Source of the DNA: CAIOHW01 sp964432565
GTDB taxonomy: Bacteria; Bdellovibrionota; UBA1018
DNA length: 64,000 nt
NCBI GenBank assembly: GCA_964432565.1
Contig: CAYSOA010000001.1
Coordinates: forward strand, 62,001-126,000
Direction of reading: 5' to 3'
The notes under the pieces are model-generated. The model worked only from the letters and a program-made list of their open reading frames with translations, was not told the DNA's origin and did no database searches. This document shows, piece after piece, positions 51,592 through 61,004 of the stretch. The first letter of the stretch is position 1; each line of letters begins with the position of its first letter. Made by a program: the position numbers and the translations under genes.

Positions 51592-52886
51592 GGATCGCCA
51601 TCGTCGGTACTGGAATCGCGGGAATGTCGGCGGCCTATTTTCTTTCTCGCCATTATGAGGTCACGGTCTTTGAGAAACTTTCTCGGGTCGGCGGGCATTC
51701 CAACACGGTCGAGGTCTCGACCGCCCGAGGAGAGGCGCGCTTTGATACGGGTTTCATGGTCTACAACGAGGTCACGTACCCGCTCCTGACCCGGCTTTTT
51801 GCCGAGCTCGGGGTCGAGACCCAGTCGACAGACATGTCCTTTAGTGTTCAGTACCTTCCCGACGGGCTCGAATACTGTGGCTCGGGCTGGAACACGCTCT
51901 TTGCGCAGCGGCGCAATCTGCTGAGTCCGCGGTACTGGCGGATGCTGATGGCCATCGATCGCTTCAACCGAGAGGCAGTCCGGCACCTGAAGGAGGCAAA
52001 TCTGACCGAAGAGGTCGAAGGAATGAGCATCGGAGACTTTGTCGAGTCACACCGTCTGGGTCGTGACTTTCTCGAACGTTTTCTCATTCCGATGTCCTCG
52101 GCGGTCTGGAGCACTCCCCGGGAGAAGATGCTGGAGTTTCCGGCCCTCACATTGATTCGATTCTTTCACAATCATGGCTTTCTGGGACTGCACACTCAGC
52201 ACCCCTGGAGGACGGTCAGCGGCGGATCGAGGTCCTACGTTCGAAAGCTCACTGGCTCGTTTGCAGATCGGATTCGGGTCTCGGATGGCGTGGCGACGAT
52301 TGAGCGCCCCAATGGCGCCGACTCCTCGAAGTCCGTTCGCATTCGAACGCTCTCCGGTGCCCAGCACGAGGCCGATGCCGTGGTTCTGGCCTGTCACGCG
52401 GATGAAGCACTGGGTCTGATCGCGTCACCCACCGAGCTCGAGCGTCGACTGTTGTCTCCGTTTCGGTACCAGTCCAATCCGACACTGGTGCACACCGACA
52501 CTTCGGTCATGCCGCGGGCGCGCCGTGCGTGGTCATCCTGGAACTATCGCGTCGAGCAGGACGGTCGGGCGTCGACCCATTACTGGATGAATCGCCTTCA
52601 GGCCATTCCCGGCGAGACCGAGGGTGCCAACGAATATTTCGTCAGCTTGAATGATCCGGAACGGGTCAATCCGGACAAGATCCTGCTGCGGCTCGACTAT
52701 TCTCATCCGCTTTTCAGTCTTGAAGCAACTCGAGCGCAGGCAGAGCTGCCGACTCTCAATCGCGAGGGTGCCCGTACGGGCACCTACTTCTGTGGCAGCT
52801 ATTTTCGCTACGGCTTTCACGAGGATGCCCTGCTCTCGTCGGTCGAGCTCTGTCGCCAGCTTCTGGGAGACTCGTTTTGGGGCTGA
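51588..52886 (+). CDS. FAD/NAD(P)-binding oxidoreductase (COG2907-type amine oxidase family)
   Basis: The 432-residue product opens 'MRIAIVGTGIAGMSAAYFLS' with the dinucleotide-binding GxGxxG at G7-G12, then 'EKLSRVGGHSNTVEV' and 'RFDTGFMVYNEVTYPLL', as in the predicted NAD/FAD-binding proteins of COG2907. The next three genes are DUF1365 and CFA-synthase-type methyltransferases. This cluster is widespread in proteobacteria and linked in some to modification of unsaturated membrane fatty acids. Its ATG overlaps the batD stop. Confidence 0.9.
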   Translation: MRIAIVGTGIAGMSAAYFLSRHYEVTVFEKLSRVGGHSNTVEVSTARGEARFDTGFMVYNEVTYPLLTRLFAELGVETQSTDMSFSVQYLPDGLEYCGSGWNTLFAQRRNLLSPRYWRMLMAIDRFNREAVRHLKEANLTEEVEGMSIGDFVESHRLGRDFLERFLIPMSSAVWSTPREKMLEFPALTLIRFFHNHGFLGLHTQHPWRTVSGGSRSYVRKLTGSFADRIRVSDGVATIERPNGADSSKSVRIRTLSGAQHEADAVVLACHADEALGLIASPTELERRLLSPFRYQSNPTLVHTDTSVMPRARRAWSSWNYRVEQDGRASTHYWMNRLQAIPGETEGANEYFVSLNDPERVNPDKILLRLDYSHPLFSLEATRAQAELPTLNREGARTGTYFCGSYFRYGFHEDALLSSVELCRQLLGDSFWG

Positions 52887-53668
52887 AGCAGAGTGCTCTG
52901 TACGACTGCGATGTCGTTCATGTGCGGCTCTGGCCGAGGCGCCATCGGCTCCAGTATCGGTTTTTCTGGTTCGCCATCGATCTCGACGAAGCACTCAGGC
53001 TTCCTGTGATGGGACTGGTGGGACGAGGACCGTTCAGCCTCTATCGGTTTTGCGAATCGGATCATCTCGATATCCCTCGAAGCGCCGTGCCCGGGAGTTT
53101 GAGGTCCGAACTCTTGCGAAGGGCGCGGGAGGCCGGACTTTCCTGGGATGGTACCCGGGCGCTTCTGGTGACGCAGCTTCGAGCGCTGGGATATGTCTTC
53201 AATCCGGTGTCGTTTTACCTGCTTCGTAATGCCGATGACTCGAAGGCGGGAATCGTGGCAGAGGTGGGAAATACATTTGGCGAGCTCAAGGCCTTTTTTC
53301 TCGGTCCGAACTGCATTCAAAACGACGAATGGGTTCTGCGAGCCCCGAAACATTTTTACGTTTCGCCCTTTACGGATCTCGAGACGGAGTTCGAGTTTCG
53401 GCTGCAATGGCCGGAAGAGAAGCTGCTTTTTCGAGTGGATGACTTTCGCCAGGGGGAGAAGATTTTCGTCTCCAGAATGGCGGGATCTCGCCGGGCGATC
53501 TCTCGCAAAAGTCTGTTAGTTCATACGCTGCGTTACCCGCTGGTGACTCTTCAGATCATTTTTCTCATTCATTGGAATGCGTTCTTGCTCTGGGTGAAGC
53601 GTGTGCCGTACTTTGCCAAGAGCGATCGAAAAGACCTTCAGCGGGACGTGATGCGTCCCCATTCCTGA
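52877..53668 (+). CDS. DUF1365 protein
   Basis: The 263-residue product starts at TTG 52877, inside the end of the oxidoreductase gene, with GGGAG 7 nt upstream; no ATG fits better. It has the DUF1365 motifs 'HRLQYRFFWFAIDLDE', 'LGYVFNPVSFYL' and 'KHFYVSPFTDLE'. Family members have no known catalytic activity but occur with COG2907 and CFA synthases. A C-terminal hydrophobic segment ('YPLVTLQIIFLIHWNAFLLW') suggests membrane contact. CFA synthase follows 12 bp later. Confidence 0.9.
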   Translation: MGLKQSALYDCDVVHVRLWPRRHRLQYRFFWFAIDLDEALRLPVMGLVGRGPFSLYRFCESDHLDIPRSAVPGSLRSELLRRAREAGLSWDGTRALLVTQLRALGYVFNPVSFYLLRNADDSKAGIVAEVGNTFGELKAFFLGPNCIQNDEWVLRAPKHFYVSPFTDLETEFEFRLQWPEEKLLFRVDDFRQGEKIFVSRMAGSRRAISRKSLLVHTLRYPLVTLQIIFLIHWNAFLLWVKRVPYFAKSDRKDLQRDVMRPHS

Positions 53669-53680
53669 CAGGAGCGTTTC

Positions 53681-55000
53681 ATGGCCATTGACAGGGTGAC
53701 ATCACGGGAGTCGGGGCGACTCCGTCGGAAGCCGACGATCTACCAGCGGCTGTTTCTTCACGCCGTGGGGAGGATGAAGCGGGGGAGCCTTCGCGTGGAG
53801 CTTCCGGATCACGAGGTGCTGACACTGGGTCTGGGTGAGCCGGGTGGAATTCGCTCCTCGATGACGGTGACCGACTGGAATTTCTTTCGCCGCTGCGTCC
53901 TTTTTGGTGACGTGGGGTTTGGCGAGGCCTTTCAGGAAGGAGAATGGACTGCGGAGGATCCCTCGCAGGTCATCGCGTTTTTTATCGCCAACGTCGAGGA
54001 CACTCCGGGGCTTTCGGGTAGCCGTGTCCGCTGGTCGACCACCAATGTTTTGGGCTGGTGGAATCGGCTCAGCCACTTGTCCCGTCCCAACCACCTTTCG
54101 GGGTCAAAAAAGAATATTCGCGAGCATTATGATTTTTCGAACGAGTTCTTTCAGTTCTGGCTCGATCCGACGATGACCTACTCGTGTGCCTGGTTTGATT
54201 CTGCCGAGGTGACGCTGGAGCAGGCGCAGCTTGCCAAGATTGACCGACTTCTCGACCGCCTGAAGCTCGGTAAGGACGATCACCTGCTGGAGATTGGCAC
54301 GGGCTGGGGTTCGCTGGGCATTCGGGCCGTCGAGCGGTTCGGCTGTCGCGTGACGACGCTCACGCTCTCGGAAGAGCAGCGCGCGGAGGCCCTTCGGCGC
54401 ATCGCCGCCCGGGGTTACTCCGATCGAATCGACGTTCGACTCGAGGATTACCGAAAGACCACGGGGACCTTCGATCGAATCGTTTCGGTTGAAATGATCG
54501 AAGCCGTCGGACACGAGTTCTTTGAGGACTACTTTGCCCAGTGTAATCGACTGCTGAAACCCCATGGGCTTCTGGCCATCCAGGGGATTCTCTGCCCGGA
54601 TTCTCGATACGACCAGTTTCGTTCGCGGGTCGACTGGATTCAGAGGCACATCTTTCCGGGAAGCCTGCTTCCTTCTTTTGCGCGCATCCAGGAGGCCCTG
54701 AGAGCGACAGGTGAGCTGGGCCTTCATTCGTTCGAAGAAATGGGGCTGCACTATGCCGAAACGCTGTCGCGCTGGAATCAGTCGCTTTTGAAGAATGCCC
54801 AGGCGATTCGTGATCTCGGTTATGAAGAGCGCGAGCTTCGACGCTGGAGCTACTACTTCAATTACTGCGCCGCCGCTTTTGCCATGCGTAACATCACCGT
54901 GGCCCAGATGGTGTTCACCAGGCCGAACAATCATGAGCTTTGCTCGCCCGTTTCGTCGTTGCCGTGGACATCGCTCTTTGGCGGCAAGGAGGAGGCATGA
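53681..55000 (+). CDS. Cyclopropane-fatty-acyl-phospholipid synthase family methyltransferase (first copy)
   Basis: The 439-residue product has the CFA synthase layout: an N-terminal lipid-binding domain (about 40-130), 'HYDFSNEFFQFWLDPTMTYS' (150-169), and SAM motif I 'EIGTGWGSLG' at 204-213, followed by 'VSVEMIEAVGHEFFEDYF'. CFA synthases transfer a methyl from SAM to the double bond of membrane phospholipids. In this gene context related activities such as methylation without ring closure (towards branched or furan fatty acids) are possible. The stop overlaps the second copy (ATGA). Confidence 0.9.
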   Translation: MAIDRVTSRESGRLRRKPTIYQRLFLHAVGRMKRGSLRVELPDHEVLTLGLGEPGGIRSSMTVTDWNFFRRCVLFGDVGFGEAFQEGEWTAEDPSQVIAFFIANVEDTPGLSGSRVRWSTTNVLGWWNRLSHLSRPNHLSGSKKNIREHYDFSNEFFQFWLDPTMTYSCAWFDSAEVTLEQAQLAKIDRLLDRLKLGKDDHLLEIGTGWGSLGIRAVERFGCRVTTLTLSEEQRAEALRRIAARGYSDRIDVRLEDYRKTTGTFDRIVSVEMIEAVGHEFFEDYFAQCNRLLKPHGLLAIQGILCPDSRYDQFRSRVDWIQRHIFPGSLLPSFARIQEALRATGELGLHSFEEMGLHYAETLSRWNQSLLKNAQAIRDLGYEERELRRWSYYFNYCAAAFAMRNITVAQMVFTRPNNHELCSPVSSLPWTSLFGGKEEA

Positions 55001-56040
55001 ACTGGGTGGATTCTGTTCTGGAGAGAGACCTTTTGCCGGATTTTGTGGTCCGCCACGGAATCCGAAGGCTTCTGCGTGAGCGATTGAACGAGATTGGCGA
55101 GGGCAGTGCCGAGGACGCGCGGCGGCGAAAGAGCGAGTACGTTCGGATGCTCAAGAGCAGCCCGCTGGCCGTTCATGTGCGTGAGGCCAACGAGCAGCAT
55201 TACGAGGTTCCTACCGATTTCTTTCGGTACTGTCTGGGTCCCCGGATGAAGTACAGCTGTGCTCTGTATCCTTCGGGAAAGGAGTCTCTTGCAGAGGCCG
55301 AGGAGAAGATGCTGGCGCTGACCTGCGAGCGCGCTCGTCTTGCGGATGGGCAGGATATTCTCGAGCTCGGCTGCGGCTGGGGATCGCTCACCCTTTGGAT
55401 GGCGGCGAAGTTTCCGAATGCTCGAATCACTGCCGTTTCGAACTCGAAAACCCAGAAGCAATGGATCGACTCGAAGCTGGCCGAGCACGGGTGGTCCCAT
55501 GTTCGGGTGGTGACCTGCGACATGAATGAATTCGAGGGAGCGCCCGAGGGCTTCGACCGAGTGGTTTCGGTCGAAATGTTCGAGCACATGCGAAACTATG
55601 AGCTGCTGCTGCAGCGCATCTCCGGATGGCTTCGGCCCGGTGGGAATCTTTTTGTGCACATTTTTGTGCACGGATTGCACCCCTACCTCTTTGAAGCTCG
55701 GGATGCCGGAGATTGGATGTCGCGGTACTTCTTTACTGGAGGGCAGATGCCGTCGGACGACCTGCTGGGACACTTCCAGCAGCACCTGCGCTTGATCGAG
55801 CAGTGGCGCGTCGATGGGCGCCACTATCAGGCGACTGCCGAAGACTGGCTGCGAAACATGGATCAGAATCGTCGGGAAATCGAGCCACTGCTGGCCGAGA
55901 CCTATGGTCCCGGGCAGATGCGACGGTGGTGGGTGTACTGGCGAGTCTTCTTCATGGCCTGCGCCGAACTTTGGGGGTATCGCGGAGGTCAGGAATGGTG
56001 GGTTTCCCACTACCTTTTTGCCAAGCCTTCGCTACAGTGA
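54997..56040 (+). CDS. CFA-synthase-like SAM methyltransferase (second, divergent copy)
   Basis: The ATG at 54997 gives 347 residues. 'VVRHGIRRLLRERLNEI' and 'EQHYEVPTDFFRYCLGP' mark a subfamily resembling coclaurine-N-methyltransferase-like proteins. SAM motif I 'ELGCGWGSLT' is at 123-132 and 'VSVEMFEHMRNYELLL' follows. It lacks the long N-terminal domain of the first copy. The two in tandem suggest different steps or substrates. glnN follows after 21 bp. Confidence 0.88.
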   Translation: MNWVDSVLERDLLPDFVVRHGIRRLLRERLNEIGEGSAEDARRRKSEYVRMLKSSPLAVHVREANEQHYEVPTDFFRYCLGPRMKYSCALYPSGKESLAEAEEKMLALTCERARLADGQDILELGCGWGSLTLWMAAKFPNARITAVSNSKTQKQWIDSKLAEHGWSHVRVVTCDMNEFEGAPEGFDRVVSVEMFEHMRNYELLLQRISGWLRPGGNLFVHIFVHGLHPYLFEARDAGDWMSRYFFTGGQMPSDDLLGHFQQHLRLIEQWRVDGRHYQATAEDWLRNMDQNRREIEPLLAETYGPGQMRRWWVYWRVFFMACAELWGYRGGQEWWVSHYLFAKPSLQ

Positions 56041-56061
56041 CCTCAAAGGGGGATCATTCCC

Positions 56062-58290
56062 ATGAAGGGTTCTGCTGAAGGTTCTTTTTCGAGGCACGCA
56101 GCGATTCGCGACGTTCAGTCGCGAACTCCAAGGCGATTCGATCCCCCTCGGCATGAATCCGGTCGTCCGCTCCGGGTCTCGGAATATTTTGGACAGAACA
56201 CCTTTACGGGCGAACAGATGCAAAAGCGTCTGCCGAAGGCTGTTTTTACGAAGCTGCAGGCGACGATCGAAGCCGGCGGCAGGCTCGATCTCGAAATTGC
56301 CAATACGGTTGCCGAGGCGATCAAGGACTGGGCCCTGGAGCAGGGGGTGACCCATTTCTGCCATTGGTTTCAGCCGCAGACCGGCTCGACGGCCGAGAAG
56401 CACGATGCCTTCGTCTCGTTTGACGGGCGTCAGAAGGTCATCGAGAAGTTTTCAGGTGCGCAACTCATTCAAAGTGAGCCCGACGCATCGAGCTTTCCGT
56501 CAGGCGGCATGCGTACCACTTTTGAGGCTCGCGGCTATACTGCCTGGGATCCGACGAGTCCGGTTTTCATCATGGAGTCGACCAACGGCAAGACGTTGTG
56601 CATTCCATCGGTTTTTCTTTCGTATCATGGAGATTCGCTCGACGAAAAAACGGCCCTTCTTCGCAGCATGGAAGCCCTTTCCGAGCGAGCCTGCGAGCTT
56701 TTGCGGCAGATTGGAGATTCGGCCGTCTCGAGGGTGACGCCCTCACTCGGTGTGGAGCAGGAATACTTTCTGATCGATCGGGCCTTTGTTGCTCTCAGGC
56801 CTGATCTCATCATGTCGGGTCGTACGCTCGTGGGAGGTCAGCCTCCCAAGGGACAGCAGCTCGAAGATCATTACTTCGGGAGCATTCCGGCCCGGGCTCA
56901 GGCGTTCATGAGCGAGGTGGAGGTCGAACTCTACAAGCTTGGGGTGCCGGTCAAGACGCGTCACAACGAAGTGGCGCCGAGCCAGTTTGAGACCGCTCCC
57001 ATCTTCGAAGAGGCCAACGTCGCCGTCGATCACAATCAGTTGACGATGGAAGTACTGAGGAAGGTTGCCCTGAGGCACCAGTTTCAGGTGCTGCTCCATG
57101 AGAAGCCTTTTGCCGGAGTCAACGGAAGCGGCAAGCACTGCAACTGGTCGATGCAGGTATCGATGCTGGGGGGCGGGGATGACGAGAACCTGCTCGATCC
57201 GGGACGCACTCCGCACGAGAACCTGCGCTTTCTGCTGGTGCTGGTGTCGGTCCTCAAGGCGGTCCATCGACATGGGGGGTTGCTTCGGGCCGCCATCGCC
57301 TCGTCCGGCAACGATCATCGACTGGGAGCGAACGAGGCACCCCCGGCGATTATTTCGGCATTTTTGGGTGAGCAGCTGACTCGAATTCTGGATGCGATCG
57401 AACGGGGCGAGGTCGCCGGGTCGAATGCCGAGGCGGCCGTATTGAAGCTGGGGGTGAGCAAACTGCCCGAAGTCGCACGAGACAATACCGATCGCAATCG
57501 AACGTCTCCATTCGCCTTCACGGGGAATAAATTCGAGTTTCGCGCCGTGGGCTCCTCGGCCTCGCCGGCTTTTCCGGTCACGGTGCTGAATACCGCTGTC
57601 GCAGAGGCTCTCGAAGAAGTGACGGCCTCGCTGCGCAAGCGGATGGCGGCCGGAAAGCCCAGGGATGAGTCGATTCTTGAGGTGGTTCGAGAGGCGGCGA
57701 TCGAGACGCGGTCGATACGCTTCGAAGGAAACGGATACGGAGAGGAGTGGGTGGTCGAGGCGGAACGACGGGGCCTGCCCAATCTGCGCAAAAGCCCCGA
57801 GGCCATGCAGCAGATGCTCGAGCCCCGCTCGGTGCAGCTCATGTCCCGGCTGGGAGTTTTGAGTGAGGCGGAACTGGTTTCGCGTCATCACGTTCGTACC
57901 GAGCGCTATGTGAAGAATCTCTGGATCGAGGTCGATACGCTGCGCCAGATGGTCGATACCCAGATCCTGCCAATGGCCTTTGCGCATCACGGACGTCTTG
58001 CCAGCGAAGTCGCGGCCTGTCGGGCGGCGTCGGTCGAGGCCCCACAGATGGAGGCTCTCGAACAGGTGACGGGGCTGCTGAATGGGCTCAAGCTCAAGCG
58101 CCAGGAGTTTGAAGTGCAGGTCCTCTCGGCTCTGGCCATCGAACCAGAGAGCGAGCAGGCCGTGGCTCTGGGTGGACCGGTCAGCCAGGTGATGGCCGAG
58201 CTCCGACAGGCCTGTGATGAGCTCGAGTCGGTGGTGTCTGATGATCTCTGGCCGCTTCCCAAGTACCGCGAGATGTTGTTTATCTCGTGA
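56062..58290 (+). CDS. glnN: Glutamine synthetase type III
   Basis: The 742-residue product matches the large GS-III family (about 700-740 residues). Key motifs are 'SEYFGQNTFTGEQMQKRLPK' near 40-60, 'HWFQPQTGSTAEKHDAF', 'TPSLGVEQEYFLID' (metal-binding Glu pair), 'TRHNEVAPSQFE' and 'GVNGSGKHCNWSM'. It condenses glutamate and ammonia with ATP in the cytoplasm. GS-III is not regulated by adenylylation as in type I. GGGGG lies upstream of the ATG. No glnB or ntr genes are adjacent. Confidence 0.97.
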   Translation: MKGSAEGSFSRHAAIRDVQSRTPRRFDPPRHESGRPLRVSEYFGQNTFTGEQMQKRLPKAVFTKLQATIEAGGRLDLEIANTVAEAIKDWALEQGVTHFCHWFQPQTGSTAEKHDAFVSFDGRQKVIEKFSGAQLIQSEPDASSFPSGGMRTTFEARGYTAWDPTSPVFIMESTNGKTLCIPSVFLSYHGDSLDEKTALLRSMEALSERACELLRQIGDSAVSRVTPSLGVEQEYFLIDRAFVALRPDLIMSGRTLVGGQPPKGQQLEDHYFGSIPARAQAFMSEVEVELYKLGVPVKTRHNEVAPSQFETAPIFEEANVAVDHNQLTMEVLRKVALRHQFQVLLHEKPFAGVNGSGKHCNWSMQVSMLGGGDDENLLDPGRTPHENLRFLLVLVSVLKAVHRHGGLLRAAIASSGNDHRLGANEAPPAIISAFLGEQLTRILDAIERGEVAGSNAEAAVLKLGVSKLPEVARDNTDRNRTSPFAFTGNKFEFRAVGSSASPAFPVTVLNTAVAEALEEVTASLRKRMAAGKPRDESILEVVREAAIETRSIRFEGNGYGEEWVVEAERRGLPNLRKSPEAMQQMLEPRSVQLMSRLGVLSEAELVSRHHVRTERYVKNLWIEVDTLRQMVDTQILPMAFAHHGRLASEVAACRAASVEAPQMEALEQVTGLLNGLKLKRQEFEVQVLSALAIEPESEQAVALGGPVSQVMAELRQACDELESVVSDDLWPLPKYREMLFIS

Positions 58291-59231
58291 ACATGCAGCA
58301 GCAGGATTCGACCATTCGGCCATCGGTCGTCACGATCGGCAATTTTGACGGCGTTCATCGGGGTCATCAGCAGATTCTCGCCCTGGCGATTCGCAAGGCG
58401 GGCGCCCTGGCAGCGCGTTCGGTGGCTTTTACGTTCAGGCCTCATCCGCAGTCGGTCTTGCGGCCAGACAAGGCTCCACCGCTCCTGCTCACCTACGACG
58501 AAAAGCGCGAGCTCCTGCTCGCCCAGGGCGTCGACGAGGTCGTCGAGCAGCCGTTTGCCCCGCAGTTTGCCGCCACGACGCCCGAGCAGTTTTTTGAGTC
58601 GGTCATTCTTGGCCAACTGTCCGCCCGAGCCGTGGTGGTCGGCTATGACTTCACTTTCGGCCGAGAGCGCAGCGGGCATCTGCAGGTGCTTGAGCATCTC
58701 TGCTCTGGAGCCGGGGTGGAGCTGACGGTGGTACCGCCCCAGCGTGTCGAGGCCGAGGTGGTCAGCAGTTCGGTGATTCGGGCAAGCCTGCTGGCAGGAC
58801 GGGTTGCCGAGGCTGCGGTCGGACTGGGGCGCCCTTTTTTCTACTCAGGCGAAGTGATTTCGGGTGACCGCAGGGGCAGAGTGCTGGGGTTTCCCACCGC
58901 GAACATGGCGATCGCCCGACAGCCGGGAGGCAAGCTCGTGCTGCCGTTTGGAGTCTACGCCACGCAGATGGAGATGGATGGTGTCCAGCACGCCGCCGTC
59001 AGTAATCTGGGCATCAGGCCCACCTTTGTCGAGAATGCCGATCACGGCGATAGCGGCGGTATTGCCCTCCTGGAGACTCATTTGCTCGACGCCAGCCCGG
59101 ACCTGTACGGCCGCCAGGTGCGGGTTTCGTTCGTGGAGCGCATTCGCGGAGAGCAGAAGTTCGGGTCCGTCTCGGAGCTTCAGTCGCAGGTCTCCGCCGA
59201 CATCGAGCGTGCTCGTCAAATCCTTGGCTGA
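58287..59231 (+). CDS. ribF: Bifunctional riboflavin kinase / FAD synthetase RibF
   Basis: The GTG at 58287 overlaps the glnN stop (GTGA); an ATG two codons later is possible. The 314-residue product has an N-terminal FAD synthetase domain with 'GNFDGVHRGHQQIL' (about 13-26) and 'VVGYDFTFGRERSG', and a C-terminal flavokinase domain with 'GDRRGRVLGFPTANMAI' (about 193-209). It makes FMN and FAD from riboflavin. It supplies the cofactor of the FAD oxidoreductase six genes upstream, probably by coincidence. Confidence 0.96.
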   Translation: MNMQQQDSTIRPSVVTIGNFDGVHRGHQQILALAIRKAGALAARSVAFTFRPHPQSVLRPDKAPPLLLTYDEKRELLLAQGVDEVVEQPFAPQFAATTPEQFFESVILGQLSARAVVVGYDFTFGRERSGHLQVLEHLCSGAGVELTVVPPQRVEAEVVSSSVIRASLLAGRVAEAAVGLGRPFFYSGEVISGDRRGRVLGFPTANMAIARQPGGKLVLPFGVYATQMEMDGVQHAAVSNLGIRPTFVENADHGDSGGIALLETHLLDASPDLYGRQVRVSFVERIRGEQKFGSVSELQSQVSADIERARQILG

Positions 59232-59250
59232 AATCGAGTACTTCGGTTCG

Positions 59251-59279
59251 TTGACACACCCGGCCCGGTTGCTCACACT
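59251..59279 (+). promoter_or_regulatory. Candidate sigma-70 promoter before pilB
   Basis: A perfect -35 TTGACA (59251-59256) is followed by a 17-bp spacer and a weak CACACT (59274-59279, three of six). It lies in the 74-bp gap between ribF and pilB, ahead of GGAGG and the ATG at 59306. Confidence 0.35.
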
Positions 59280-59305
59280 GAAAGACTGGAGGCACGTGCG
59301 CACCC

Positions 59306-61003
59306 ATGTCGAGGCAGCTGGTCGAAATTCTCGCCAAGGACCGAATCATTACGGCTGCCCAGCTGGCCGAAGCCATTGAAGCGGCAAAGGGCGGCAAGAG
59401 CCATGTTCAGCACCTGATCGACACCCGCGTGGTGGATGAGGTGCGACTGCTGCAATATCTCTCACAAAAGTTCGGCCTTCCGAGCATCAATCTCGCCAAG
59501 TTCGAAATCGCTGACGAAGTCCTCAGGCTGATTCCTCCCGAGGTGGTGAGGCGGGCGCGCGCCATTCCGATTCAGTCCAACCAGGGAGTACTCGTGGTTG
59601 CGATCTGCGACCCTTCGCAGCTCAACAAGCTGGACGAAGTGCGCTTTGCCTCGAAGCTGACAGTCGAGGCGGTGTTGACGACCTACTCGGCTTTCGAGCA
59701 GGCCATGACCCGGCACTTCAGTGGCGTCGCAATGGCCCATGTGGCGGTCGAGTCGTTCAAGAAGGACGGCCATGGAGACGGCTCGGGCATCAGTGTCGAG
59801 CAGGTGCAGGTGCATGACGCCGAGGGTGACTCGCAGATTGACGGCCCGGTCATCTCGTTCGTGAACAGCATCCTCGTCGAAGCGGTCCGCCGGGGGGCCA
59901 GCGACATTCACGTCGAGCCCTACGAAAAGCGCTTTCGGATCCGAATGCGGGTCGATGGCGCGATGATGGAGGTCTCACAGGCACCGCTCGAGATGAAGCG
60001 TGCCATCGTGGCCAGAATCAAGGTGATGTCCCGAATGGATATCGCCGAGTCCCGCATTCCCCAGGACGGCCGCATCAAGCTTCGAGTGGGCGGCACCGAA
60101 GTGGATTTTCGTGTCAGTACGATGCCCACGCTCTTTGGCGAGAAGGTGGTCCTTCGGCAGCTCAACAAGGGAAACCTGGCTCTCGATCTCGCCAAGATCG
60201 GACTCGACCAGCAGCAGTTTGAGGTGTTCAAAAAAGGCATCTACGCGGCCAACGGGATGGTGCTGGTCACGGGGCCAACAGGAAGCGGCAAGACCACCAC
60301 ACTGTATTCGGCACTGACCGAACTCAACAAGGTTCAGGACAATCTCAGCACCGTCGAAGACCCGGTCGAATACAATCTCGATGGCATCAATCAGGTGCAG
60401 GTCAATCGCGACATCGGACTCACCTTCGCAAGCGTCCTGCGGACGCTGCTTCGACAGGACCCCGACACCATCCTGGTAGGCGAGATTCGCGATTACGAAA
60501 CGGCGGAGGTGGCGATTCAGGCCGCTCTCACGGGGCATCTGGTTCTTTCGACGCTGCACACGAACGATGCTCCGGGAGCCATCGTGCGACTCATGAACAT
60601 GGGCATCGAGCCCTTTCTGGTGGTGGCGTCGCTCAATACCGTGGTCGCCCAGCGACTGCTGCGCAGTGTCTGTGGGTCTTGTAGACTTCCCGTGACGGTT
60701 CCAGTCGAAAAACTGCGGCAACTTGGGATGCGTGAAGAAGATATCGCTCGGGTCAGCCTGCAAAAAGGCAAGGGATGCACCAAGTGCGGCAATACGGGTT
60801 ATCGGGGCCGGACAGCCGTCTACGAGATCTTCGACTTTTCACCCGCGCTCAAGGAGATGGTTCTTCGCGGTGCAACCCAGCTCGAACTCAAGCGGCAGGC
60901 CATGCAGGAGGGGATGCAGACCCTGAGGCAGTCGGCGCTTGCGAAGGCGGCTGAAGGACGAACGACCATCGAGGAAGCCCTCGCCATGACCCAGGAGAAC
61001 TAG
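59306..61003 (+). CDS. pilB: Type IV pilus assembly ATPase PilB
   Basis: The 565-residue product has the N-terminal GspE/PilB domain (about 1-140) and a C-terminal ATPase with Walker A GPTGSGKTT at 323-331, Asp box 'TVEDPVEYNLDGINQVQ', Walker B 'LLRQDPDTILVGEIRD' and His box 'LTGHLVLSTLHTNDAPGAI'. Four zinc cysteines lie at about C456, C459, C491 and C494. It drives pilus extension at the inner membrane. pilT follows one base after the stop. Confidence 0.97.
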   Translation: MSRQLVEILAKDRIITAAQLAEAIEAAKGGKSHVQHLIDTRVVDEVRLLQYLSQKFGLPSINLAKFEIADEVLRLIPPEVVRRARAIPIQSNQGVLVVAICDPSQLNKLDEVRFASKLTVEAVLTTYSAFEQAMTRHFSGVAMAHVAVESFKKDGHGDGSGISVEQVQVHDAEGDSQIDGPVISFVNSILVEAVRRGASDIHVEPYEKRFRIRMRVDGAMMEVSQAPLEMKRAIVARIKVMSRMDIAESRIPQDGRIKLRVGGTEVDFRVSTMPTLFGEKVVLRQLNKGNLALDLAKIGLDQQQFEVFKKGIYAANGMVLVTGPTGSGKTTTLYSALTELNKVQDNLSTVEDPVEYNLDGINQVQVNRDIGLTFASVLRTLLRQDPDTILVGEIRDYETAEVAIQAALTGHLVLSTLHTNDAPGAIVRLMNMGIEPFLVVASLNTVVAQRLLRSVCGSCRLPVTVPVEKLRQLGMREEDIARVSLQKGKGCTKCGNTGYRGRTAVYEIFDFSPALKEMVLRGATQLELKRQAMQEGMQTLRQSALAKAAEGRTTIEEALAMTQEN

Positions 61004-61004
61004 A

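Noticed and set aside
56743..58323. A 526-codon open frame on the minus strand opposite glnN
   Set aside because: It lies wholly within type III glutamine synthetase; the His/Arg-rich product has no recognisable domain and no SD.
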